DNA of 24,301 nt from Clostridia bacterium. Lineage in GTDB: Bacteria; Bacillota; Clostridia; Oscillospirales; Ruminococcaceae. Numbering within the stretch: position 1 is the first letter of the stretch; the number at the start of each line of letters is the position of its first letter. A program made the translations under genes and the position numbers. The notes below the pieces were generated by a model that made no database searches, was not told where the DNA came from, and saw nothing but the letters and a program-made list of their open reading frames with translations. Positions 1 to 7,603 of this stretch are shown one piece after another. The DNA is taken from assembly GCA_003246805.1 (NCBI GenBank), contig QKDG01000178.1:1-24301 (forward strand), written 5' to 3'.

Positions 1-98
1 AAGCAGCAAATTAACCAGAGAATGTTCAGGACTGTCAATTTCCCAAAGAAATTCAAAAAATTCATGAACCGATTTTCTATATTAAACACTTTATTCAT
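1..98 (-). CDS. YesL-family (DUF624) membrane protein, N-terminal fragment
   Basis: The first 32 codons of a gene that runs off the left edge. The translation begins MNKVFNIENRF, continues MNFLNFFGKL and enters a hydrophobic stretch with LNILWLICC. This matches the opening of YesL/DUF624 proteins: a short amphipathic lead, then the first membrane helix with an LNxLWxxC-type segment. The start is fixed by AAGGAG (complement of 106-111) seven bases upstream of ATG. YesL proteins are small polytopic membrane proteins commonly found beside Lpl/Yes-type oligosaccharide ABC importers; their function is not established. Its position after gntR, on the same strand as the importer operon, fits that habit. 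Only the N-terminus is visible, so the family call rests on about 30 residues. Confidence 0.7.
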   Translation of the reverse strand, partial: MNKVFNIENRFMNFLNFFGKLTVLNILWLICC

Positions 99-119
99 AC
101 TAAATCTCCTTAAAATATC

Positions 120-148
120 ATTTTACCATCACTATTTACACACGTTAA
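120..148 (-). promoter_or_regulatory. Candidate sigma-A promoter for the yesL-like gene
   Basis: On the minus strand TTAACG (complement of 143-148) is followed after 17 bases by TAAAAT (complement of 120-125), preceded by an extended -10 TGG. It lies about 20 bases upstream of the YesL-like start codon. The -35 matches TTGACA at only four of six positions, so this is a plausible but unproven promoter. The same stretch carries two direct copies of TGTGTAAATA (minus strand, 133-142 and 155-164), 22 bp apart. Confidence 0.4.
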
Positions 149-173
149 AAAATATATTTACACATATTTTGAA

Positions 174-214
174 ATAGCTTTTTAATGTATTTGTCATTAA
201 CATTAAAAAGCTAT
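174..214. terminator. 15-bp inverted repeat after gntR, possible terminator or attenuator
   Basis: ATAGCTTTTTAATGT (174-188) and its exact reverse complement (200-214) are separated by an 11-base loop, immediately downstream of the gntR stop codon. The stem is perfect but GC-poor, and the minus-strand sequence after it (UUCAAAA) has no real U-tract. It may be a weak terminator or an mRNA 3' stem separating gntR from the YesL-like gene. Confidence 0.45.
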
Positions 215-222
215 CTGAATAA

Positions 223-930
223 TTAAATTATTATGTTTCCCTTAATGCATTTTATTTCATGTGCAATTTTATCCCATTGAGAATTGTTCAATATTTGCTC
301 ATAATTAACCTTGGTGTTTAATATATGCTGATGTATTGACTGCTTTGCTTTATCAAGGTCGCAGCTTAATATTGAATCCATGATATTCTTATGTTCTTTT
401 ATGGTTTCGTTATATCTGTTTGGTGACAGCAAAGATATCCACATCAATCTCTTGCTTTGCAATGAAAGCTGGTGATTAATTTTTAGCAAATATTCATTTC
501 CGCTATATTCAATAATTCTTTCATGGAATTTATTGTCCTGCTCGAAGTTCTTATCAAAATTTGCCGACATAATATTTTTTTGCAAATTCTCGTGTATTTC
601 AACTAAATTTCTAATCTGGTCTGGTTTGAGTAAATTCTTTTGTATAATAATTTCAGCGCTTTTTTGCTCAATAGCATCCCGCACTTCAAGAATTTCAATA
701 ATATTTGTCAAAGTAATAGGTTTAACAACAATTCGCGTCTGAGTTCGTTCAAGAATACCTTCATTAATTAAAGACATTATTGCTTCCCTTATTGGTGTAC
801 GACTCATATTAAACTGTTTTGACAACTCAAGGTCTGAAACAATATCACCAGAGAGATATTCAAAATTTTCAATCCTTTGAAGTATTTTTTTCCGTGCTAT
901 ACTTACTGAGTTTCCTCTTACTCTAGACAT
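223..930 (-). CDS. GntR/FadR-subfamily (FCD domain) transcriptional regulator
   Basis: A 235-residue DNA-binding regulator. The N-terminal winged helix-turn-helix occupies about residues 10-72 and contains LSKQFNMSRTPIREAI and the wing region GILERTQT. The C-terminal all-helical FCD ligand domain (about 78-220) shows the usual acidic and histidine metal/ligand positions, including D132, H136 (DNKFH), H180 and H202. FCD regulators usually sense sugar acids or organic acids, which suits a sugar-acid pathway; a keto-deoxy acid or anhydrogalactonate ligand is inference. A GTG 12 bases further upstream is possible, but ATG at 930 sits six bases after GAGG (complement of 937-940) and is preferred. 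It lies downstream of the long catabolic operon on the same strand, with its own upstream region holding a perfect 32-bp palindrome, its likely operator. Confidence 0.9.
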   Translation of the reverse strand: MSRVRGNSVSIARKKILQRIENFEYLSGDIVSDLELSKQFNMSRTPIREAIMSLINEGILERTQTRIVVKPITLTNIIEILEVRDAIEQKSAEIIIQKNLLKPDQIRNLVEIHENLQKNIMSANFDKNFEQDNKFHERIIEYSGNEYLLKINHQLSLQSKRLMWISLLSPNRYNETIKEHKNIMDSILSCDLDKAKQSIHQHILNTKVNYEQILNNSQWDKIAHEIKCIKGNIII

Positions 931-962
931 TGTATTCCTCACTATAATTTATTGTTTATTAT

Positions 963-977
963 TTGAAAACGCAATTT
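963..977. promoter_or_regulatory. Candidate catabolite-responsive element (cre-like)
   Basis: TTGAAAACGCAATTT agrees with the CcpA cre consensus WTGNAANCGNWNNCW at all but one defined position (T instead of the near-terminal C). It lies in the gntR leader between the palindrome and the start codon, where CcpA binding would be able to block transcription. It is an AT-rich region where near-matches arise by chance, so confidence is low. Confidence 0.3.
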
Positions 978-1025
978 TAACAAAACGCATTGTTATAATA
1001 TACTATTTTGCCTGAAAAAACAAAC

Positions 1026-1057
1026 ATTGTGTATACTATAATTATAGTATACACAAT
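1026..1057. promoter_or_regulatory. 32-bp perfect palindrome, probable GntR operator
   Basis: The half-site ATTGTGTATACTATAA (1026-1041) is followed directly by its exact reverse complement (1042-1057). The core TGTGTATACTATAA matches TGTGTATACAATAA at 14098-14111 (kinase promoter) in 13 of 14 positions, and GTATACTAT recurs at 13831-13839 on the importer promoter. It lies about 95 bases upstream of the gntR start codon. A long symmetric AT-rich site without a T-tract, shared with the promoters of the pathway genes, is best read as an operator for the adjacent dimeric GntR protein rather than a terminator. Confidence 0.7.
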
Positions 1058-1132
1058 ATATGCTAATAAGTCTATTATTTTTTTTCATAAATAATACGTC
1101 ATTAATTTAGCTATTTAATACTATAATTCAAG

Positions 1133-1162
1133 AAACAAAGCCATGCAAATGACTTTTTGTTT
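1133..1162 (-). terminator. Probable terminator of the importer/catabolic operon
   Basis: Starting four bases after the GH2 stop codon, the minus-strand RNA can form a hairpin. Its outer stem is AAACAAA with UUUGUUU (7 bp), followed by a two-base bulge and an inner GUC/GGC stem that closes an eight-base loop. The descending arm is itself U-rich (GGCUUUGUUUCUU), as in intrinsic terminators. Stability is moderate. Its position at the end of the long operon supports the call. Confidence 0.5.
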
Positions 1163-1165
1163 AAT

Positions 1166-3619
1166 TTAAAGTATATTTAATGAATAATCAGTATTAATAC
1201 TTCCGACAGAAGCAGTAATTTTAACCTCACCTTTATCTAATAACTTTAACATTATAATACAGTGGCCCTCGTTAGTGATACAATTATCAGCTTTATATGG
1301 TTGAACGCTATCAATTGCTCCGTTATCAACACCGATAATACTAGCACTGCCCTCTACTTTAAAAGTAATTTTTTCTTCTTTACTTCTTACAGGATTGCCA
1401 TTACCATCAACAAGCTGAGCTATGCATTGAATATCATCACCAATTTTTGAATTGCTTACATCGTCGCATGTCAATTCGATTGAAGCAAATGCTTTTTCGG
1501 TAATTAAATCTTCAATTATTTTACTACCATTCTTTTCACCTATTGCAGTCAGTTTGCCTTCTTGATATTCTACACACCATTTATAAATATGGTCTTCAAA
1601 ATCAGTCAGATATTTTACACCAAGGCTCTCAGAATTCAAGAATAATTCAACTTTTTCACAATTTGAATATATTTCTACAACTATTTTATCTTTTTCTTTA
1701 TAGTTCCAGTAGTTGTTGACAGGATGCCATCTCCATAAGCGCCTTTGCCATCCATCTTTTTCTTTTTCTTCTAAAATATTCGAAGAATTAAGGTCATATA
1801 ATGAGTTTTCCAAAGTTTGTGTATACATTTTAATGCTGGGTTTTTCATTCCACAAGCTCTTGAACATATAGAACGCAGGCTTAGGAAATCCAGCAAAGTC
1901 AACCATTCCTGAATTTGCGCTTTTCACTGGCCACGTTACGGCATGACCTTCTCCCGCTTCACCTAAATAGTCAAATCCTGTCCATATAAACATACCCGGA
2001 ACAAAAGGCCTTTCAATAACAGCTTTCCACTCATGATACTGCCCTAGATTTTCTGTTCCCATAATTGGCTTTTCAGGATAATTATTATGACCATAATCAT
2101 ATACTACTCGACGATAGCTATAACCTACAATGTCAAGTGCATCTGTATAGCCAGACTGATAACTTGCACTTGGCAAAATACAGTTAGCTATAACTGGTCT
2201 TGTTGTATCAATTTCTTTAACCCATTTTGCCAGCTTTTTGGCTGTTTCACCTATTTCGTATCTATCCTTAGGTAATTGCTTTATATTTTCGCGAATTTTT
2301 TCAATCGAGTATGGCGGCAAATTCCAGAAATAGTTTCCGGTTGCATCCGCCCCAAAGTATCCTGTTGCTAAAGTATATTTTGGATATGTCCACTCAATTT
2401 CATTACCAATGCTCCACTGGAAAACACAGGTGTGATTCATATCACGTAGCATTGTCGTTTGCAAATCGACTTTCGCCCATTCATGAAAATGCTCATTATA
2501 TCCTCTTGTAATATAATCCACAATTTCTTCCTTGCCATTGTTTCTTTTATCTTTGGGGCTATCCCACTCATCAAAGAACTCTTCCTGAACTAAAAATCCC
2601 ATTTCATCGCAAAGGTCAAGTAGCAACTCTGAAGCAGGATTATGTGATGAACGTATTGCATTACAGCCACAATCTTTTAAGATATTTAGCCTTTTTCTCC
2701 AAATAGATTCAGTAACAGCAGCGCCAACTAAACCTGCATCATGATGCAAGCACACGCCCTTTATCTTCATATTCTTGCCATTCAAATAAAATCCTGTATC
2801 AACATCAAATTTACACTCTTTAATGCCTATCCTTATTTGAGAAGTTTGTATTACTTGGCCATCAAGGGCAAGCTCAAACTCTGCAACATACAAATATGGT
2901 GAGTCAATATCCCATAGATGTGGATTTTCAACTAAAATGTCTTGCTCAACTGTTTCCTTACAGTTATGTGAAACACAAGCTCGACTTTCAGCCATAGCTA
3001 CTACATTTCCATTTGAATCAAGTATCTTTGTTTTTAAAGTAACTTTTTGCTCTGTTGCCTTTGAATTTTCAATATTTGCTTTAATTCTGATTGTTGATAA
3101 TTTTTCATTAACAATAGGAGTTTCAACTTTTATTCCCCACACTGGAATTCTGATTTTTGGAGAAATATCAAGCTTAACTTCACGGTATATACCCGAACCA
3201 GAATACCAACGGCTATCTGCATATCTGGTATGGTCAACCCTTACTGCTAAAACATTTTTCTCTCCAACTGATTTTAAATGCTCAGATACATTAAAGGTAA
3301 AAGGGCTATATCCAAAAGGATGGAATCCCAAATATTCACCATTCATATAAAAATCTGCGTTATTATACACACCGTCAAATATCAGTGTTACTATTTTCTC
3401 GTGCATTTCTTCCGTTGTTTCAAAGGTTTTTCTGTACCAACCCATTCCGCCTAACAAATATCCAGTGCAGCCTTCACCTTTTTCTTGATCAAATTCGCCT
3501 TCGACACTCCAGTCATGTGGGATATCAACATCATTCCATGTTGCATCATCAAACGAATTTAAATGAGCACCGTTCACATCATCTTTTATAAATTTCCAGC
3601 TTCTGCAAAATTCATTCAT
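1166..3619 (-). CDS. GH2 beta-galactosidase, probably agarolytic (exo-acting on agaro-oligosaccharides)
   Basis: An 817-residue glycoside hydrolase family 2 enzyme with the usual order: jelly-roll sugar-binding domain (about 1-150), immunoglobulin-like domain (about 160-265), (beta/alpha)8 catalytic domain (about 270-590), then beta-sandwich domains to the C-terminus. The acid/base E407 lies in WSIGNE and the nucleophile E523 in IMGTENLG; HN before the barrel (SSHNP) is also conserved. There is no signal peptide, so it is cytoplasmic. GH2 enzymes paired with GH117 remove the non-reducing-end galactose of agaro-oligosaccharides, alternating with GH117; that specificity is inferred from context. 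ATG at 3619 follows AGAGG (complement of 3628-3632) by eight bases, preferred over a GTG nine bases upstream. It is the last gene of the operon. Confidence 0.88.
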   Translation of the reverse strand: MNEFCRSWKFIKDDVNGAHLNSFDDATWNDVDIPHDWSVEGEFDQEKGEGCTGYLLGGMGWYRKTFETTEEMHEKIVTLIFDGVYNNADFYMNGEYLGFHPFGYSPFTFNVSEHLKSVGEKNVLAVRVDHTRYADSRWYSGSGIYREVKLDISPKIRIPVWGIKVETPIVNEKLSTIRIKANIENSKATEQKVTLKTKILDSNGNVVAMAESRACVSHNCKETVEQDILVENPHLWDIDSPYLYVAEFELALDGQVIQTSQIRIGIKECKFDVDTGFYLNGKNMKIKGVCLHHDAGLVGAAVTESIWRKRLNILKDCGCNAIRSSHNPASELLLDLCDEMGFLVQEEFFDEWDSPKDKRNNGKEEIVDYITRGYNEHFHEWAKVDLQTTMLRDMNHTCVFQWSIGNEIEWTYPKYTLATGYFGADATGNYFWNLPPYSIEKIRENIKQLPKDRYEIGETAKKLAKWVKEIDTTRPVIANCILPSASYQSGYTDALDIVGYSYRRVVYDYGHNNYPEKPIMGTENLGQYHEWKAVIERPFVPGMFIWTGFDYLGEAGEGHAVTWPVKSANSGMVDFAGFPKPAFYMFKSLWNEKPSIKMYTQTLENSLYDLNSSNILEEKEKDGWQRRLWRWHPVNNYWNYKEKDKIVVEIYSNCEKVELFLNSESLGVKYLTDFEDHIYKWCVEYQEGKLTAIGEKNGSKIIEDLITEKAFASIELTCDDVSNSKIGDDIQCIAQLVDGNGNPVRSKEEKITFKVEGSASIIGVDNGAIDSVQPYKADNCITNEGHCIIMLKLLDKGEVKITASVGSINTDYSLNIL

Positions 3620-3651
3620 TAAATTCACCTCTTAATCGTATTCTTAAACTT

Positions 3652-3681
3652 TAAGGCAGGATAATATAATTACCTGCCTTA
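3652..3681 (-). other. Intercistronic hairpin between GH117 and GH2
   Basis: TAAGGCAGG (3652-3660) and CCTGCCTTA (3673-3681) form a perfect 9-bp GC-containing stem with a 12-base loop, just after the GH117 stop. No U-tract follows in the minus-strand RNA, so it is more likely an mRNA processing or stability element, or a partial attenuator, than a full terminator. Confidence 0.5.
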
Positions 3682-3692
3682 TTAATTAACTA

Positions 3693-4766
3693 TTATTCAA
3701 ATGGTCTTTTGCTTGTATATTGTTTTTTCTGGGTGTAATCAATATCATAACGCTTAATATATCCCCAAGGGCTAAAAATGTTGTGGCAAAGGCCCCAAGT
3801 CATCCCTGAAACAGGGCTGTCGTTTTCAGTTGCTTCATCACGATAAGGCCCTGCAGCTTCAGGTCCTCCCTTTATTACTGACATAATTTCAAAATTAATT
3901 CCATCCTCTGCGTACTGTAATGTGTTTTTCTCTACACCATCAGTTGATAGAAATGCAGCAATACCATCCTTGTATTTCCATAAACAAGTTTCGTGTCCGC
4001 TATTTGTAATAGGGTTATATTCGCTCTTGATATATGGGCCTTTTATGTCATCAGCAATTGCTACTCCCCATTTTGTTTCACGGCCACCCATATAGAATTC
4101 CTCACCCATTGGCTCGCCTTTATAATATAAGAAGTACTTGCCTTTAAACTTAATTAAACATGGGTCATGAACTTTTAGGCTGTCGAAACCGCCTTTTATT
4201 TTAACATTAAACCTATTTGTATCATCATCATCTGCCCATTCACCATTTTTACTCGGAGCTAAAATAGGTTCTGGTGATTTTGTCCAAGGCCCACATGGGC
4301 TATCAGCCCAAGCCATAGCAATATACTCAAAGCTTCTTACTTTGTATGGTGACTGAACTACCTGATAAACAAGATAGAACTTACCATCTTCTTCGTATAC
4401 TTCAGGAGTAAAGACGCTTCTGTCGTCGTATGCACCTTTTTCTCCCCTGCCAACAGCTAATCCTTGTTCCTTCCATTCATAACCATCTTTAGAAGTAGCA
4501 TACCATATTTCAGTATAATCCCATGGGAAAACCTTTGCATCAGGATCACCTGTCATAAAACCAACTGATACTCCAACAGATTTTGAGTACCATGTGTAAT
4601 AAAGGCCATCTACCTTCAAAACTGCACTTGGATCTCTTCTATGAATATTATCTTCATATGTAAGATCTCCCTTAACATCTGAAGTAACAAAATCACAAAA
4701 CCAATCACAGCCTTGATAATAGTTGCGCTCCATTGCTCTTTTTGTAGCAGAACTAAGTTTATTCAT
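3693..4766 (-). CDS. GH117 1,3-alpha-3,6-anhydro-L-galactosidase (alpha-neoagarooligosaccharide hydrolase)
   Basis: A 357-residue five-bladed beta-propeller hydrolase that releases 3,6-anhydro-L-galactose from the non-reducing end of neoagaro-oligosaccharides. Family-diagnostic segments are visible in order: the N-terminal dimerisation helix LSSATKRAMER (4-14); RRDPSAVLKVDG with D45; GAYDDRSVFTPEV (111-123); GPWTKS (159-164); KVHDPCL with D201; YYKGEPMGE (214-222); MGGRE (226-230); ITNSGHE with H258-E259; and AEDGINFEIMS (286-296). These recall the marine and Bacteroides GH117 enzymes, in which Asp residues and a His (probably H258) act in catalysis. The length matches the family. There is no signal peptide, so it acts on imported oligosaccharides. 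It was considered as GH43, the sister fold, but the motif set is GH117. ATG at 4766 follows AAGG by ten bases. The KduD-like gene ends 17 bases upstream. Confidence 0.93.
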   Translation of the reverse strand: MNKLSSATKRAMERNYYQGCDWFCDFVTSDVKGDLTYEDNIHRRDPSAVLKVDGLYYTWYSKSVGVSVGFMTGDPDAKVFPWDYTEIWYATSKDGYEWKEQGLAVGRGEKGAYDDRSVFTPEVYEEDGKFYLVYQVVQSPYKVRSFEYIAMAWADSPCGPWTKSPEPILAPSKNGEWADDDDTNRFNVKIKGGFDSLKVHDPCLIKFKGKYFLYYKGEPMGEEFYMGGRETKWGVAIADDIKGPYIKSEYNPITNSGHETCLWKYKDGIAAFLSTDGVEKNTLQYAEDGINFEIMSVIKGGPEAAGPYRDEATENDSPVSGMTWGLCHNIFSPWGYIKRYDIDYTQKKQYTSKRPFE

Positions 4767-4783
4767 AATACACCATCCTTAAA

Positions 4784-5542
4784 TTATCTTACAAGGTATC
4801 CGCCATCTACTGGAATAATTGCTCCGTTCAGATAATCAGATGCTGCGGATGCTAAAAATAGAGCAGGACCCTTCATATCATTTGCTGTGCCCCATCTGTG
4901 TGCAGGAATACGTGCTGTTATCTCGCTGTTTCGGCCTTCATCTTCGAGTAGCTTTGTATTCATGTCTGTTGCCATATATCCAGGCGCCATAGCATTTACA
5001 TTGATTCCTTTTGCAGCCCACTCATTACTTAATGCTTTTGTCAGCTGAGCAACTGCTCCCTTACTTGCTGCATATGCAGGAACTGTATAACCACCAAAAA
5101 AGCTAAGCATTGAAGCAAGATTGATAATTTTGCCCTTACCCTGCTTTATCATTACACGACCAGCAAGCTGGCACAACTGGAATACTGCATTCAAGTTGAT
5201 ATTCATAACAAAATCCCAGTCTTCTAAAGGAAATTCTTCACAAAAATGGCGACTCTGAACACCAGCATTGTTTAGTAGAATATCAAGTTTACCGTCAAAC
5301 TTTTTTAAAGTTTCTTCAAATTTAGCTTCAACATCTTTTCTGTCGCCAAGATTAACTTTAATTCCTATTACATCGTAACCCTTATCGCAGAACTCTTTTG
5401 CAACAACTTCAACCTTATCACTGATATCCCAGATTGCAACAGATACTCCTGCTTCGCAAAAACCTTCAACCATACCTTTACCAAGTCCCTGTACACCACC
5501 TGTTACGATAGCTTTTTTACCTTTTAAATTAAATAAATCCAT
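4784..5542 (-). CDS. kduD: KduD-like short-chain dehydrogenase (2,5-diketo-3-deoxy-hexonate 5-reductase)
   Basis: A 252-residue SDR. It has the cofactor motif TGGVQGLG (14-21), NNAG (91-94) and the catalytic triad S144 (NLAS), Y157 and K161 (YAASK). Long stretches follow KduD: KIINLASMLSFFGG, NVNAMAPGYMATDMN, IPAHRWG and FLASAASDYLNGAIIPVDGG. KduD interconverts 3-deoxy-D-glycero-2,5-hexodiulosonate and 2-keto-3-deoxy-D-gluconate (KDG). Oxidising C5 of 2-keto-3-deoxy-L-galactonate gives that same diketo acid, so here the enzyme probably supplies the reductive half of a C5 epimerisation that turns the AHG-derived intermediate into KDG. It lies directly between the zinc dehydrogenase expected to do the oxidation and GH117. 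The start follows GAGGTG. Confidence 0.87.
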   Translation of the reverse strand: MDLFNLKGKKAIVTGGVQGLGKGMVEGFCEAGVSVAIWDISDKVEVVAKEFCDKGYDVIGIKVNLGDRKDVEAKFEETLKKFDGKLDILLNNAGVQSRHFCEEFPLEDWDFVMNINLNAVFQLCQLAGRVMIKQGKGKIINLASMLSFFGGYTVPAYAASKGAVAQLTKALSNEWAAKGINVNAMAPGYMATDMNTKLLEDEGRNSEITARIPAHRWGTANDMKGPALFLASAASDYLNGAIIPVDGGYLVR

Positions 5543-5567
5543 TTTAACACCTCATTCTTTATATTTA

Positions 5568-6572
5568 CTAATTAAATTTAAACATTACCTTTACAGCACC
5601 TGTTCCTTTTGTGAACAGAAGGTCATAGCCTTTTTGAGCCTCATCAGGTGTGAGCACATTTGTTATTATCTCATTGTATGCAGGATCAGATGCGAGTTGT
5701 GTTGCAATTGTATAATCTTCCATACGATATACTCTGCAGAAACGGAAATCAATTTCCTTTGCCATTCCCTTAAATAAAGGTAAAGCCGCAGGCTTTTTAT
5801 ATGAAGCAACAATAACTATATGCCCACGAACTTTTACCAAGTCAAGCAGAGCATCTGCAACTGGCTGTACACCAGCACAGTCATAAACCCAGTCAAATCC
5901 ACCATCCTGGCAATATTCCTGACCAAACGTGTGCAAATCAGTTGTCATAGGATTTACAACCTTAAATCCAAGCTTTTTTGCAATTGAAGCACGTGCTTCA
6001 TCAGTTTCAGCAACCACAATATCACGAGCACCAAAATTTTTAAGAGTTATTGCAAGGGCAATTCCTATTGTTCCAGCGCCCAAAACAATAGCATTATCAC
6101 CAGGCACATATCCTGTTTCACGAAGAGCATGAACTGTTACAGCGATTGGCTCAATAAAAGCGCCCAGCTCATCTGAAACATTGTCTGGCAAAGCAAACAG
6201 CTTATCTTTAGGAACAGCTACATACTCTGCAAATCCACCATCACAGTCTATTCCTAGCAATCTTAGAGTATTGCATACATGGCTGTTACCTGAACGACAA
6301 GCAGCACACTTTCCACATGAAAGAAGTGGATAAGCTGTAACTCTTGTGCCTTTTTTTAGAGAATCGGTATCCTCCATAAGTACTCCAGAAAATTCATGCC
6401 CCTGAATTAGTGGCGCTTTAGCGCGAGGGTGCCCTCCGCCATATATGTTTAGGTCAGTTCCGCATATTCCAGAACAACTTACCTTTACAAGTGCCCATCC
6501 CTCAGGAACTTCAGGCATAGAAACATCTTTAACTTTAATTGTGTCTGGTCCTTCATAAACTATTGCTCTCAT
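5568..6572 (-). CDS. Zinc-dependent alcohol dehydrogenase, probable 2-keto-3-deoxy-L-galactonate 5-dehydrogenase
   Basis: A 334-residue medium-chain dehydrogenase. The catalytic zinc ligands are C37 (GICGTD), H59-E60 (GHE) and probably E141 (IEP). The structural zinc cysteines are C86, C89, C92 and C100. The nucleotide-binding fold carries GAGTIG at 165-170. It resembles threonine, sorbitol and galactonate dehydrogenases, so sequence alone does not give the substrate. Context does: between the KduD-like reductase and the upstream acid-forming genes, an NAD(P)-dependent oxidation of C5 of 2-keto-3-deoxy-L-galactonate is the one step still needed. That assignment is inference. GGAGG lies six bases before ATG. 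The KduD-like gene starts 25 bases downstream. Confidence 0.82.
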   Translation of the reverse strand: MRAIVYEGPDTIKVKDVSMPEVPEGWALVKVSCSGICGTDLNIYGGGHPRAKAPLIQGHEFSGVLMEDTDSLKKGTRVTAYPLLSCGKCAACRSGNSHVCNTLRLLGIDCDGGFAEYVAVPKDKLFALPDNVSDELGAFIEPIAVTVHALRETGYVPGDNAIVLGAGTIGIALAITLKNFGARDIVVAETDEARASIAKKLGFKVVNPMTTDLHTFGQEYCQDGGFDWVYDCAGVQPVADALLDLVKVRGHIVIVASYKKPAALPLFKGMAKEIDFRFCRVYRMEDYTIATQLASDPAYNEIITNVLTPDEAQKGYDLLFTKGTGAVKVMFKFN

Positions 6573-6609
6573 TTTAAGCCTCCATTTAATTTATTTTATT
6601 TTTATTTTA

Positions 6610-7572
6610 TTATAATTTGTTTACTGGATACGAAACTTTTTCTCCATTAATGAATCTCACAGCTTCTTCCGCAGCTTTACGCTTCAAATCGAGTGCTGCT
6701 TCTTCAGAATACCAAGCCATATGAGGAGAAACAATAAAGTTGTCGTGTTTAAGTAGAGGGCTGTCACTATCAAGATGTTCGCTCTTTACAACATCAAGTC
6801 CAGCTCCAGCTAATAGACCCTCAGTAAGAGCTTTATCAAGAGCATCTTCATCAATTATTCCACCACGTGCAACATTGACTAAATATGCTGTATTTTTCAT
6901 TTTTAAGATTGCTTGTTCGTCAATCATATTTCTTGTTTCATTGTTTAGCGAGCAATGAAGTGAAACAATGTCTGATTCTTTAAGCAATGTATCGAGTGAT
7001 ACCTTTTCAACATCCTCTGGGAAAACTCTATCAGGACCATTAAAAGCGATATCATAAGCAATAACGCGGCATCCTAAGGCTTTAACTCTTTTTGCAAACT
7101 GTGTTCCGATACGGCCTAAGCCAATTATGCCAACTGTACTGCCTGTTATGCGATGAACAGGAATTGTTTCTCTGTAATCCCATTTGCCTTGACGTACTCT
7201 TGTATTGACAAAGCTTACTTTTCTAATAAGATCCATCATTAATGCAAGTGCCTGATCAGCAACTTCATTTGTGCCATAGTCAGGAACATTACAAACTTGA
7301 ACGCCATAACTTGTAGCATCCTCAAGATTTACATTATCAACTCCTACACCGTATCTAACTATACATTTTAGCGAAGGTATTGCCTCAAATATTTTTTTAT
7401 CCATATATGCATACTGGTTTAAAAAAACCGTCGCACCTTGACATTCTTTAATTACATCCTCCTGCTTAACGCAGTGATGCCAGGAATATTCGATTCCTGC
7501 TGATTTAAAAACCTGTGCCTCTATATCGACATTTTTGTGGTCACAATCGCAAATAATAATTGGTTCATTCAT
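6610..7572 (-). CDS. D-2-hydroxyacid dehydrogenase, CtBP/phosphoglycerate dehydrogenase-like
   Basis: A 320-residue NAD-dependent D-isomer-specific 2-hydroxyacid dehydrogenase. It has the substrate-domain signature RYGVGVDNV (73-81), Rossmann motif GLGRIG (151-156) and catalytic residues R236 (NVARGG), E265 and H284 (SPHMAWYSEE). The HMAWYS ending is typical of the CtBP-like subgroup. Family members reduce 2-keto acids to D-2-hydroxy acids or the reverse. No step of the published AHG route needs one, so its role here is open: it might drain a 2-keto intermediate or pyruvate, balance NADH, or handle a side product. The AGGAGG ribosome binding site is seven bases upstream of ATG, and it sits in the middle of the operon, 31 bases after its upstream neighbour. 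Confidence 0.85.
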   Translation of the reverse strand: MNEPIIICDCDHKNVDIEAQVFKSAGIEYSWHHCVKQEDVIKECQGATVFLNQYAYMDKKIFEAIPSLKCIVRYGVGVDNVNLEDATSYGVQVCNVPDYGTNEVADQALALMMDLIRKVSFVNTRVRQGKWDYRETIPVHRITGSTVGIIGLGRIGTQFAKRVKALGCRVIAYDIAFNGPDRVFPEDVEKVSLDTLLKESDIVSLHCSLNNETRNMIDEQAILKMKNTAYLVNVARGGIIDEDALDKALTEGLLAGAGLDVVKSEHLDSDSPLLKHDNFIVSPHMAWYSEEAALDLKRKAAEEAVRFINGEKVSYPVNKL

Positions 7573-7603
7573 AATATTACCTCCTCAGCAAATACATTTA
7601 TTC

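Noticed and set aside
1026..1057. Palindrome read as a terminator of the catabolic operon
   Set aside because: It is AT-rich, lies more than 100 bases beyond the stop, has no T-tract, and its half-site recurs at two pathway promoters, so an operator fits better.
2937..3350. 137-codon open frame on the plus strand inside GH2
   Set aside because: It is antisense to a well-supported GH2 coding region, lacks a ribosome binding site and shows no recognisable domain.
3693..4766. GH43 or GH32 arabinosidase/fructosidase identity for the propeller hydrolase
   Set aside because: The beta-propeller and RDP/HDP motifs are shared, but the N-terminal helix, YYKGEPMGE, MGGRE, ITNSGHE and AEDGINFEIMS segments are those of GH117, and the neighbouring AHG pathway agrees.
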